Shown here: positions 25,050 to 35,959 of the stretch, in pieces | Layout of the letters: each line of letters starts with the position of its first letter | Position numbering within the stretch: position 1 is the stretch's first letter | Assembly: GCA_021613535.1 (NCBI GenBank) | Contig: CP075494.1 | Coordinates: forward strand, 15,438,001 to 15,502,000 | Origin: Adineta vaga | Taxonomy: Eukaryota; Rotifera | DNA length: 64,000 nucleotides | Direction of reading: 5' to 3' | Notes under the pieces: generated by a model | What the model saw: only the letters and a program-made list of their open reading frames with translations | Told to the model about the DNA's origin: nothing | Database searches by the model: none | Program-made: the position numbers and the translations under genes

Positions 25050-26113
25050 ATGATAGATAATCTGAAATCAACTACAGCGTTTCAACAGGGTCAACAAACG
25101 ACGAAACCAGCTCGTCGTTTTCTTCGAAAATTTATGAATGATTGGTCATTAAATTTCGCTGCAATGCTTGCTTATAATCTCTTAATTGCACTTCTTCCAG
25201 TTGCTATCGCTCTATTCGGAATCTTAGGTTTAGTTTTGAAAAATAATGATGACGCACGAGAAAGAGTCAAGAATAAAATCATTCGTTCATTTCCAACTGA
25301 TAATACAACACAATCTGGCATTCGACAAGTAATATAATCATATTTCGAAAAAGAAAAATCATCTTTCTTCTTTCTAGGTTGTTGATTTAGCATTTAATCA
25401 ATTATCAAAAGATGCTGGTTTTTTATTAGCAATTGGTATTATATTGGCAATGTTTGGTGCATCACGATTGTTTATTGCAATTGATAAATGTATGAATATT
25501 ATCTATCGAGTACCTGAACGACCATTTCTTAAAGAAAATCTCTTAGCATTTGGAATGTTATTTGTGTTTATCACTGTTATTCCTTTACTGCTTGGAGCAA
25601 GTTCAGCACCATCGATTTTATTGAGTATCATTCCTGGTGGTGGTGGTCGATTTGGTGCATTTCTTGGCGGATTTCTGTTCTCTTTATTAGTTGCATTTGT
25701 TCTTTTTGAAACGATCTATTGGTTTATTCCAAATAAGAAAATGAATTTTAAAGTCACTTGGTGTGGAGCTTTAGTTGCTGCGTTTACTTTGAATATCTTT
25801 ATTAACTTATTTCCATTGTATGTACGAAAATTTATGAATAATTATGCAGGTAAATTACATTTTCATTATAATTCATTTACTTCTTTTATTTTCTTTTTTA
25901 AAAGGCCAAATTGGTTTCGCTGTTATTCTTCTTCTTTTCTTTTACTACTTCGCAACGATACTTATCTTGGGTGCTCAAATCAATGCATTCTTTTTTGAAG
26001 ATTATCAACCATTTACTGATGGATTGGGTTCTTATGTCAGTCAAATGCATGATGAACATGGTGTTGCTGATCAAAAAAAACCATTAAATAGAGAAAATAT
26101 TGAAATTCATTAA
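25050..26113 (+). CDS. YihY/BrkB family inner-membrane-type protein
   Basis: Three exons in phase: 25050-25328, 25378-25849 and 25905-26113; about 319 residues. The start of the fold is recognisable (NFAAMLAYNLLIALLPVAIALFGILG), followed by five more hydrophobic helices. Family-typical segments include ASRLFIAIDKCMNIIYRVPERPFLKENLLAF, a Gly-rich GGGGRFGAFLGG turn and ILGAQINAFF near the end. This family (once miscalled RNase BN) is essentially bacterial; its function is poorly known. Presence in an intron-bearing animal gene points to horizontal acquisition followed by intron gain (inference). A partial second copy lies at 29418-29787. Confidence 0.88.
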
Positions 26114-28391
26114 TGAAAAATAATCTTATCTGTATATTCAAGCTTTTTTGTCTATATGTAGTGTAATATTAACAATAAAAGAATGCATGTAATGCTTCGC
26201 GTAGAGTAGAAATAAAAATAGAAATTCTTTATATTTTATTTAAATTATCTATTCAACTAACAAATCGATGATTTCAAGACTTTGCTCGTTGTAATCTTCA
26301 TGTGACCGTTGAAATGACATGCAGACTAGAAAATAAATATGCTAATATTAGAAGGATCAACAACGGTTATGAAGAATACTGCATTACAGATAAATCTTGA
26401 GAGTGGATGTGCTTTGTTTTTATTAAATTTTGTTCTTTCTTTTGAGTCTGTATTGAAAAAATATATTCAAGATGATTGAATAATAAAGAACAAATGTGCG
26501 TCATTATAGACAAACAGAAATGTTAATTGATTTTATTTTGAAATCTAGGTGGCAGTAATGTCGTAATTCATTCATTTCTATATTTGTTTTATTGGATTAT
26601 TCGATATTCTATTCTTATTGAATAATTCGACTGAACTTGTTAACACATCCAGTCCACCATAAATATATATATTTATCTATCTATCTGAATTGTTCATTGA
26701 ATATTGAAAGAAAAATGGAAAAATCTCCTGATCTTACAACTCATTTTTATCCAACTTGAAATGTTTACAGCTGAAAAAGATATAAAAGGAATGATTTGTG
26801 TATGTAAATATATAGATTTTCCGTCAATGCAATACTTTCTTTGTATTTTCAGGAATTAGATATAATTATCAAGCATCTCTTCAAACGTTTAAAAGACGGC
26901 TAGTCAAGCAAACCTCTTATATTATATATCGTCAAACGAATAAATATCAATTTTGAAACTAAAAATTATCCAAGTCAGTTCTAAAAGCTGAGATTAATGG
27001 CTCTCATTTATTTCACTTTCTTTTTCTTTCACAGGTGTTGTTCATGATTGTCAATTGCTTGATGAACTTGGTGAAAATGTTAAGTCAAACAAGGAATTAT
27101 TTTTAAAACGAGAGTAAGTATTTTTGATCTCATCAATTTTGTTTTCCAACGATATTTTTACCTATTTTAGAAAGTCATCTATGTACATGTTTTTAAATGA
27201 AATGAGCGATCGCTTTTCCAATGCTCGTATTCAATGTAAGTATCATTTATCTGATGTTTATTCAAAAGATATGCAAAATATCATCATTACTAAATCGTAT
27301 TTCTTTTCGTCTGTCATTCATATAAGATGTCCATTGAAATGCTACCCTTCTAGTTATGAGTAAGTTATTCATTATTTTCTTTATGATAATAACATCCTTA
27401 AATATTCAAAGAACGTTGAAATATGTAGTCCTTTATTCGATATGAAAGTTTCTATGCAGGAGGAATAATGCACTATCGTTCCATTTTTCTCTACGAGAAC
27501 ACAACTAAAATATTATGAATATGGTATTTAGTTGTTACTTTCTTGAATCATTGCTTAGATCGTGTTTGTCAAAAAGAATTCTGGTTTGATCAATGCTATA
27601 AGACTAACTACTTATTTTTCTTGTATTTCTGCTTTGATCTGACAGATAGATATCTATTTAGGAATAGATCTCTTTTCAGTTCCTAATGATGCAGATATTG
27701 ATTTAATAAGTATAAACATTGGTTACATCAACGTAACAGATATTTTCTCAAATTTAAATGTTCTTTTTATGTTTTAGAAAACTTGTGAACAGAAACACAA
27801 GAAAACAAAAGAATAATTAATGGCAAAAATGTATTTAATACGAACTTTTTTGTCTATCCTTCATGTTTCATGTCTTTGATATATTTTGTCGAATGATTGA
27901 AATACATTCAACTATTCGATTAAAATATAAAATTGTCTTAATAAATGAAAGATATTAAAAAATTTTGTTTTTTTCACGTCAATTTGGAACAACTAAATCA
28001 ATAAGATCAGAGCTAATCATAACTTCGATGGATATTTGACCAAGCTAAGTTATATACAAGTGACACAGAAACTACGATAGGAAGTTAGGATGAATAGTCA
28101 ATCATAAAGAGGTTTAAAAGTTGATGATTTTTTATTTCTATTTTGAGAAAGAATCGAACTTTGAATGCGGTATCGTATTACAAAAAGCGATTTAAACTGA
28201 TAACGATATCAGTTTCGCACCTTTCCGACCACGTAAATAAAGATTCTCTATGCAATCGATCACAAAACAATAGATTGACAAAAAAAATTCAAGAATGAGT
28301 AAGATTTGATAATATATTTTGAAATAATAAAGAAAAAATTTGTGATTATTAATTCTTGAATAATCTCATTAAGAATAAGAAATATTGTTTA
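26114..28391. other. 2.2-kb AT-rich stretch, probable insertion between YihY and the GNAT copy
   Basis: The first ~100 bp after the YihY stop resemble the 3' flank of the YihY fragment near 29840-29925. In the other copy the GNAT gene follows at once, so most of 26220-28380 is extra sequence in this copy. Apart from the exon-like segments at 27035-27235, I see no gene. Confidence 0.45.
27035..27235 (+). other. Two exon-like segments of an unrecognised gene
   Basis: Segment 27035-27113 follows a good acceptor (tttctttcacag) and ends at GTAAGT. Segment 27171-27235 follows ctattttag and also ends at GTAAGT. Their only open frames join in phase to an Asp/Leu/Lys-rich peptide (DELGENVKSNKELFLKRE then KSSMYMFLNEMSDRFSN). 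The next possible exon closes with a stop after a few codons and no start exon is evident, so this may be a gene relic. Confidence 0.3.
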
Positions 28392-28394
28392 TTA

Positions 28395-29075
28395 CTATAA
28401 TTTTATCAAAACATTCACCGTTGGTTCTCCTACATAATCTTTGAATGGACATGATAAACCATCATCTTTCTTCTTCCATATCCATGTTGCTGGATCAACA
28501 ATTGTCTTTTCTTCACCATTCATTTTCTTGACAAAAATATTACGTGTTGCTGGATGAGTTGTTTGAACAAATGCATATTGAAATCCTCGTTGATCTCGTG
28601 CATAATTACATAAATGTGTACTTAATTTCATTGCGAGATTTCTACCGGCATAGTCAGTTCATGTTCCAATAGCTGTAATGTATAAAACCATATTCGGTTT
28701 TAATTCTTGATTTAGATCTTGACGAATAAATCGATTAGCCATTTCATGATAGAAATCACCATCAGCATCATCAGATGCCGGAGTTGAATCATCGTATGGA
28801 TTTTTTTGCCAAAGTAGAAATAGATCACATGCAAATATTGTAGCAATAATTTCATTTGTCGATCGATCACGTATAAGAAAAGCTAATTTTTCATTCAATA
28901 TACGAGTTATTGCTGGCCAAAACCAAGTATCAAATATTTCTTCAGCTGAATTACGAAGAAAAATAGAGAAAGGATTATTAGTTGCAAATTCTTTAGAAAG
29001 TAATTCAGCACATAAACGAGCATCAGTTTCATTGTCGATTAAAGATATTTCATAATCATCATTCTTATTCGCCAT
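28395..29075 (-). pseudogene. GNAT acetyltransferase copy broken by a nonsense codon
   Basis: The frame starting at ATG 29075 (MANKNDDYEISL) encodes the N-terminal part of the same protein as the intact gene at 29950-30636. A TGA at 28659-28661 replaces the CGA (Arg) of the intact copy, exactly at the Arg that opens the acetyl-CoA-binding motif. After the stop the frame is open for about 88 more codons to a TAG at 28395. The downstream 240 nt are almost identical to the intact paralog, while the upstream half is clearly diverged. Confidence 0.8.
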
Positions 29076-29284
29076 CTTTGAATGAAAACAAAGTAGAAAC
29101 ATTATATCAAAGGTTAGCACGTATTATGTAATTTTCTTATCTCGTTCTGTATTGACATTGTGACGTTCGTTGCAAACCAACCAAATATCAGATCGATTTG
29201 AAATTAACAAATTGATATTTTTCTATCTAAATTTTTATCAAAATATGTTTAAGCTGGTTATCAAAATCATCGTCCGTGTCCATA

Positions 29285-29405
29285 TGTTGTTCACATCGTG
29301 TACAAATTCTATACCGTGTTTTATCAGTCTGTTCACTCAAAACATTTCGAACATCATCAACAAGTGTTCGTAGTTCTAATAATTCACTTGAGTAATCATC
29401 ATAGT
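29285..29405 (-). pseudogene. Fragment of the multi-TIR gene's last exon
   Basis: About 115 nt, with roughly nine in ten bases matching 32235-32352 in the last exon of the TIR gene (shared word acatcgtgtacaaattctat). It covers the segment between the TIR domain and the first cysteines of the C-terminal module. It stops abruptly where the YihY fragment begins, marking a duplication junction. Confidence 0.75.
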
Positions 29406-29417
29406 GAGGATATTCTA

Positions 29418-29787
29418 AATAAGAAAATGAATTTTAAAGTCACTTGATGTGGAGCTTTAGTTGTCGCGTTTACTTTGGAAATCTTTATTATCTTATTTCC
29501 ATTATATGTACGAAAATTTAAGAATAATTAGGTAGGTAAATTACATTTTGATTATAATTCATTTACTCCTTTTTCAAAGGCCAAATTGGTTTCGCTGTTA
29601 TTCTTCTTCTTTTCTTTTATTATTTCGCAACGATACTTATCTTAGGTGCTCAAATCAATGCGTTCGTTTTTGAAGATTATCAACCATTTACTGATGGATT
29701 GGGTTCTTATGTCAGTCAAATGCATGATGAACATGATGTTGTTGATCAAAAGAAATCCTTACATCTAAAAGATCTCGAAATCAAATA
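29418..29787 (+). pseudogene. Truncated YihY/BrkB copy
   Basis: Corresponds to the end of exon 2, intron 2 and exon 3 of the gene at 25050-26113. It begins at the NKKMNFKVTW segment. The Trp codon is TGA here, and the intron is shortened, though its flanks are still recognisable. The C-terminus is close (LGSYVSQMHDEH) and ends at a TAA near 29787. The 5' two thirds are missing, so it cannot encode the protein. Confidence 0.85.
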
Positions 29788-29949
29788 ATAAAATAATCAA
29801 TTAGAAAGACAAATTTCTTTTCTCCTCTGTATTGAATAGAATTCTTGTTTATTCACGCTTTAGTTCTATGTAGTTGAATATGAACAATAAAACAATGCAT
29901 GTAATGCTTAATGTAGAATAATTATTACGTCGTATTGCTTGTGAATTTT

Positions 29950-30636
29950 CTATGCTTTTAGTTCTACGAGAATATTAACTGCTGGTTCTCCAACATAATC
30001 TTTGAATGGACATGATAAACCATCATCTTTCTTCTTCCATATCCATGTTGCTGGATCAACAATTGTCTTTTCTTCACCATTCATTTTCTTAACAAAAATA
30101 TTTCTTGTTGCTGGATGAGTTGTTTGAACAAATGCATATTGAAATCCTCGTTGATCTCGTGCATAATTACATAAATGTGTACTTAATTTCATTGCGAGAT
30201 TTCTACCAGTATATCCAGTTCGTGTTCCAACAGCTGCGACATATAAAACTAGATTTGGTTTTAATTCTTGTTTAAAATCATGATGAACAAATCGATCTGA
30301 TAATTCATGATAGAAATCAGCGTCAACCGCTTCACATGCGGGTGCAGAAGGATCGTATGGATCATCATTCCAATGTGAAAAGAAATCACATGCAAATATT
30401 GTAGCAATAATTTCATTTGTTGATTGATCTCGTATAAGAAATGATAATTTTTCATCGAGTGTATGATTGATTACTGGTTGTAGCCATCTATCAAATAAAC
30501 TTTGAGCTGGTCTGCGAGTAAATATACAGAGAGAATTGTTCGCTGCAAATTCTTCGGAAAGTAATTGAGCACACAGACGAGCATCATTTTCGTTGTCGAT
30601 AGGTGCAATTACAAAATTATCACTTCGATTCCACAT
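29950..30636 (-). CDS. GNAT-family N-acetyltransferase (arylalkylamine-type-like)
   Basis: Single exon, 228 residues, ATG at 30636 (MWNRSDNFVIAPIDNEND). The fold is readable: an N-terminal strand and a helix with ARLCAQLLSEEF; KLSFLIRDQSTNEIIATIFACDF as the beta2-beta4 region; then LVLYVAAVGTRTGYTGRNLAMKL as the acetyl-CoA motif. In that motif the first Gly of the usual R-x-x-G-x-G is Tyr. The C-terminal part has YAFVQTTHPATRNIF, typical of motif B. It may acetylate small amines; the substrate is unknown. It lies 160 bp after the YihY fragment, convergent with it. Confidence 0.72.
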   Translation of the reverse strand: MWNRSDNFVIAPIDNENDARLCAQLLSEEFAANNSLCIFTRRPAQSLFDRWLQPVINHTLDEKLSFLIRDQSTNEIIATIFACDFFSHWNDDPYDPSAPACEAVDADFYHELSDRFVHHDFKQELKPNLVLYVAAVGTRTGYTGRNLAMKLSTHLCNYARDQRGFQYAFVQTTHPATRNIFVKKMNGEEKTIVDPATWIWKKKDDGLSCPFKDYVGEPAVNILVELKA

Positions 30637-30822
30637 ATTGAAAAAAAGAAATATGATGTGAATAAAAACGCAGACAGACACGTGTCATGTATTTTACTTT
30701 TTTTTTTCGTTCTTTGTTTACATCGTTGCACGCTTTTTATCAAGAGGAATCGATAGAAGAGATGAGCGTCATCCGCCCGCCGTGTATTAATGAGAATGAT
30801 CTACTTTGTCAAGAACATCTTT

Positions 30823-31221
30823 CTAACCTGATTTCCCATATGAGGAATTATAATTAGGATATGTAAGAAATTCACAAATATCTAATTTTTCGATTATTTT
30901 ATTCAAATGGTAACATAATTCATTATTACTAAATATCCGTGTTAAACAATCTAAATCGATAGATAATGATGATAGTTTTGATGCTTCTTGTAACAGTTTA
31001 AGCAATGCTATCGGTGGTATGTTTTTGCAAACATTTTGAATGTTCAAATATGAATGTAATTGGTATAATGATATATAATCAACTAAAGCATCAGTGACAG
31101 CATTAAATTCATATTTATACATTGGTAGTTTAAGAGAATAATATTTAGTATTTGCCTTTATTTGAAAACTATCATGGAGAAATAGTATTGTATAAATTAT
31201 TGTGTAATTGTTGAATTTCAA
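30823..31221 (-). pseudogene. Fragment of an LRR/F-box-like protein
   Basis: A 132-residue open frame without a proper ATG start. It carries LLKLLQEASKLSSLSIDL and LCYHLNKIIEKLDICEF, which resemble the leucine-rich segments of F-box-like proteins that are repeated in bdelloid genomes (inference from memory of the family). No F-box and no other repeats are present. It appears to be an insert between the GNAT gene and the TIR gene. Confidence 0.4.
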
Positions 31222-32036
31222 GTATCGATTTGGTCAATTATGTTCATGTAACCAAAATTCATCTTGGAATTTGGCAAATAAGCTTTCTGATTCGACATAT
31301 GAGTTATAACCATAACAGAATAGGAAATTGAAAATCTTCAGATGAGGCGAAGACGTTTTGATGATATTTTTCTATTTTGCAGGACCGATCGAATTAAATG
31401 CATTTCCATTACATATTATTGACGTTGTTGAATTTGGTGTTTGTTTGAACAGTTCATATTTAAATACTCAGATGAGAAACAAGATTGGTTCGATGAATTC
31501 GAGATTTTATTTCCAAATTTCGGTTAATTGTAATGTTTGAAGATGAATATATTGATCGGATAGAAAATGTGAAAAAATGGTTGAATTTGCCAGTATGAAT
31601 CTTGATTTGATAAATGTAATGAATAAATTTGCTTTTGAATATTTTTATTCGATAATATTATCTTTGCAGAAATAATCAAATTTCGTTTGTTCTATATTTT
31701 GAAAATTAATCTGACATTCTAAATTCTTCAATAATGGTTAAGAGTAGGAAATCTTTTTCATTATTATAATTTTATCAGAATATTTCTTCTTCGAAATCCA
31801 TATTGCTTGATGACTTGTTTGTCGAACATTCCTTACAAAATAAAAATACGTTAGATTGATTTACAGGTGTCATGTAGATTATTTTTCATGTGCTGTGTTT
31901 ATGTCATAATGTCTTTCTGCTTGTTGGGAGATGACTAAACATTAAACTATAATTCTATTTTAAGTTTAAGTTAACAAGATCAAATCGAACTTATATTTAA
32001 CATATGGAAAAAAAACGAACTTTCATCGAAATAAGT
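31222..32036. other. Degraded sequence without a gene
   Basis: No supported gene. The piece at about 31751-31845 faintly resembles the 3' end of the GNAT gene (ttattataattttatcagaatatt, then a catattgctggatga-like word), so a third GNAT relic may be present. Confidence 0.35.
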
Positions 32037-34381
32037 CTAAGCTGGTTTCCACCCTGAACAACCTTGGCTATTTGTAATAAATTCACGTGGTTGATCAATA
32101 TGTTCACATGGTCTACAACCAGGTGAATCTGCTGTTTGCTGTCGACAACAAACCCACTGATCTTCCATAAGTCCACCACCACCGAGAAAATATTCGGCAT
32201 GTTTTTTGCAACCATCTTTCGAATAATCATCATATTGTTGTCCACATCGTGTACAAATTCTATACCGTGTTTTACCAGTCTGTTCACTCAAAGCATTTCG
32301 AGCATCATCAAGAAGTGTTCGTAGTTCAAATAATTCACTTGAACAATCATCAATAGAATCAGGTAATTGTGCTTGAGCAAGTAAACGTATCGCTTGAACG
32401 ATAACATCAATCTAAAATAAATAAATAAATAAATCGTATCAGATGGAAAAAATCTAAATTTCTATACCATTGGTACTCCATTGATCGATTGTTCTAAGGT
32501 ATTATATGTATAAACATCATATTGAGGAAAGCCTTCGATAGCTTCTAACATCCATTGTTCCATAATTATACCAGATTCAGTACGTAATATGATGAAAGCT
32601 TTTCCACGTTGAATAGCATATCGAAATTCTAATTGGCAATTAGTTGATTCAATGTATGCTTTGGAAAGAAATACGACAATAACTTTGGCACATTCCACAC
32701 CTAGAAAATAGTCATGAGATTAGATTTACTAGTAATCAAAAAAATAAATATACCAGTAGCCATCGCATCGTTTGTTGAACCTTGCATTGAACCCCAAATA
32801 TCGAACCATACTTGTACATTACGCATATGCATATCTTCATAGATTTGACGAACAAGTTCTTGTTTATCCCATTGATAACTAAAATTATATGAACATTAAG
32901 TAAGCATCATGTAATTGACTCTATCTATTTGAATACCTAATCATACAATCAAGTGGTCGTCGTTTTGGTAAACCATATTGATCAAGAAGTGCTGGGGGTG
33001 CTTTAAAACTCATACGTGTAATTGAATGATGTGTATGATCAAAATATCCATCAGCATGAGGTTCAGGAAGCTGAATTCGTACAGGTTGTTTAACTTTGTT
33101 TAAATTTACACGACGAGATTTCTGTGGTGGTGGCCACGTTGATAGTTTTGTTTTACATTCATCAAGTTCTTTTTGAATGGCTTTTTTTTCGATTTCTTCT
33201 CGTTCAATTTCACTTGGAATCGGTTGACAAGCAATCTTTTCAACAAAAGAAAAATCAACATACTATGAATATGAAGTTTACTCACTTCGATTTCTACACG
33301 TAAATCTGTAATACGATTGCTATCATAGAAAGGTTTGTAGGCAGTTTCTTGATCGAAGATACGAAAAAAGATTCGTCCTGCAATAATTAAACCAAGCCAT
33401 CCTTCTGGTCGCCATTTTTTTATGGCCATAACAGGTACAATTGGTTTGCCAAGAAGACGAGCTTGTTCAAATACTGCTTGACTAAGCCATATTTGTTCTA
33501 ATTGAGGAGTAAGAATCGCGACTAAAACTGTACATTTAGTTACACTGCAAGTTGCATTTGGTTTTGATAAATTTTCTATAATGACAGATGGTTGAGTAGC
33601 CGTTAAGGAATCCAAAATGAGTTGAGCCACAGCAATACCATCATCAGCAGTACAAATAAGTACTGTGCAAGTTGATGAACCTGATGGCAGTATTGTATTT
33701 ACAACAGTTTCATTTATCTAGATAAAATATATACGTTTTCTCATGCATGAAAAGAAATGTTATTGTTACTTGGGATGGATCTTTGACATTCACATTATTT
33801 GCTTTTGGTTTTATCTGAGTTCGAGCACAATTAGTAATTTCTGATACAATATGTACAAATGAACTATCTTCACTTAGTATAGTTGAATGGATAGCAGTGG
33901 CTACTATAGCACCTAATGCACCGTATGGACGAAAAGTAGGTTCGGCAAGAACAGCGATGATTGGTTTACGTTGATCTTTAGCATAATTGAGCGCTTCCAT
34001 ACAAAACACAGTTCTTTGATAAAGTCGACTAATGATAACAATAAATACATCACACCATTGAATCGTTTTAGCTCGTACATCGAGTGATTTTGGTGTAATT
34101 TCATTTAATAAATAACATTGTAAAGATTGATCAATTAATCCTTGTTTTAGTCGTTCACTAATAGTTTGTTGTGTCGTATGATTGGCAATTAGAATTTTAG
34201 TTGTGTTACTATTCGATACTAAACCAATAAATAATATTTAATTAAATGATAAAATAACGAAATTACCTGCAGTTGTTGTTGACATATTCGGATTTGACAA
34301 TGCGGCGTTTGCTGTTATATCAACAGAAACAGCAGAAGTGGATGTAATGACAACATTCTTGCTTGACGACCCACAACCCAT
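32037..34381 (-). CDS. MGC-type (putatively acylated) multi-TIR protein with Cys-rich C-terminus
   Basis: Seven exons in phase: 34381-34267, 34218-33770, 33717-33286, 33235-32937, 32878-32754, 32700-32468 and 32411-32037. The N-terminus MGCGSSSK fits N-myristoylation plus palmitoylation. Two divergent TIR-like units follow (KILIANHTTQQTISERL..., and STCTVLICTADDGIAVAQLIL...WLSQAVFEQARLLGKPIVPVM). Next is a charged helix, then a canonical TIR: MISYQWDKQELVRQIYEDMH, VQVWFDIWGSM, VIVVFLSKAYIESTNCQLEF. The Glu in NCQLEF sits where NAD+-cleaving TIRs have the catalytic Glu. The C-terminal 80 residues carry CTRC, GCKKH, WVCC and GCRPC, probably zinc-binding. Likely a membrane-attached innate-immune or cell-death protein; substrate and partners are unknown. 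Confidence 0.85.
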
Positions 34382-34603
34382 AGAGAATTTTTTTCAGTGC
34401 AAATGAAAGTACGACAAAGAATGAGTAAAAAAAGATCTTTTTCTTTTCTCATTCTTTTGTCAATCATTTTTTTCTTCTTATGAACTCAACATTAATGTTA
34501 TTATAGCTACATTTATTCGAAAGAAAATACTCTTCTAAAATCACGCTTACAAATTTGATAATCTTAATTAAAAAAAAACTATCAATCGATTCTTTTCTTA
34601 CTG

Positions 34604-35959
34604 TTATACTTCGTTAACAGCTTCACTATTATTCGTTATCCATATTCGTCCAACAACTTCCTGAAGATAATCTGTATATGCAAGATATTTGCCTCGTAAC
34701 CATATTAGTGAACGATAGTGATTAGACTCGTTCTTATTTGTACATCGTGGTCGCATTGGTCGTAGATTATCTGCAGTTGAATTATTTGTAATTGCTATCC
34801 AAGTCCATGTTTCTCCTCCGTCATTCGTTTTACCAGAGAAAAGTTCATAATGTCGTTGTTGATCGTTTTGACTGATTAATGGATTGCCTGTTGTTGGATC
34901 GCTATTTGTTGAAATATAAACAATGGATGGATCGTCCGGTTCAATAGCACCTAAACCAGTATAATCATCTTCACCTGCATATAGACGACAACCAGCATAA
35001 GCAAGTGAATAATTATGCCAACTAGAACCATCCCATCGTGCATATTTGTACCGTATGTCCTCGCCACCTTGACCAATTGGAAGCCCTGCAGAATTGTATT
35101 GAACACTATAAATACATACTGGATGTTCATGATGATCCAAAACAAGATCTACTATCCATGCGACATGATCTGGATCACCTTGAAAAAGTTTTGTACCTTG
35201 ATCAGGTGAATCAAGTCCAACTTGTAACGTACATAGTTTTGTACCATCTGATCGATATAATTGTTCAGAACGGTAATAAATATGATATATACTATTATCA
35301 TAATCACGTGGGTGTCCTTCTGTATAGATCATATGTATAGTATCACGTTCGTTTGAAGTATATCGTACATAGGGTCGATGTTTTTGTGTCGATGGAACGT
35401 TGATATAAACATTACCATTATGCCACGTTGATCCAAGGTCATCTGAATAGAGATATGATGGTTTGAATGAACCATGAAGACCACGAAAAAAATTGTAAAT
35501 ACGATTGGATTCATTTGGAAGAAGGAATAAATTTGCATATGTCAGTTCAGTAGTCGTTGATGGTGTATGAAGTTGAACTGGACTAAAATGTCGAAATGAA
35601 TTTGTATCTGGAAGAGAAATTCGTGAATAATTATGTGATTCTGTACCATGTTTTGCATAAAAAATCAACAATTGATTATCTGGTCTTATCAATAAAGCAG
35701 GTCCATCATGATCATCTAGTTCAAACTGTTCATGTAAAATAATACGATCTGTTATTTGAGTTGAACAATCATGTGTAAGTAGTTCAACGTTACCACGACG
35801 ATTTTTATCATTACCACCAGATGCAACTGATCCTATTAAAAGCACAGAACCATATTGAAGAGCACCCGGAGACTCAAACCAACACCATCCACCATCATCA
35901 TTGAATACAATCGTTTCACTTGTAGAGACATCAGTTGTTTTTAACTTAGCAATAGACAT
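34604..35959 (-). CDS. BNR-repeat (sialidase-like) glycosidase-type protein
   Basis: Single exon, 451 residues, ATG at 35959. The N-terminus NDDGGWCWFESPGAL plus LLIGSVASGG is characteristic of the BNR_4 family, in which Asp, Trp and Pro line the first blade of a beta-propeller. Asp-box-like turns follow: YSDDLGSTWHN at about residue 170 and KTNDGGETWTW at about 380. HDGPALLIRPDNQLLIFYAKHG and DPDHVAWIVDLVLDHHEHP are further propeller strands. No signal peptide is seen. Homologs are mainly bacterial polysaccharide-degrading proteins, so acquisition from bacteria is likely (inference). There is no intron, unlike the genes on both sides. Confidence 0.82.
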   Translation of the reverse strand: MSIAKLKTTDVSTSETIVFNDDGGWCWFESPGALQYGSVLLIGSVASGGNDKNRRGNVELLTHDCSTQITDRIILHEQFELDDHDGPALLIRPDNQLLIFYAKHGTESHNYSRISLPDTNSFRHFSPVQLHTPSTTTELTYANLFLLPNESNRIYNFFRGLHGSFKPSYLYSDDLGSTWHNGNVYINVPSTQKHRPYVRYTSNERDTIHMIYTEGHPRDYDNSIYHIYYRSEQLYRSDGTKLCTLQVGLDSPDQGTKLFQGDPDHVAWIVDLVLDHHEHPVCIYSVQYNSAGLPIGQGGEDIRYKYARWDGSSWHNYSLAYAGCRLYAGEDDYTGLGAIEPDDPSIVYISTNSDPTTGNPLISQNDQQRHYELFSGKTNDGGETWTWIAITNNSTADNLRPMRPRCTNKNESNHYRSLIWLRGKYLAYTDYLQEVVGRIWITNNSEAVNEV

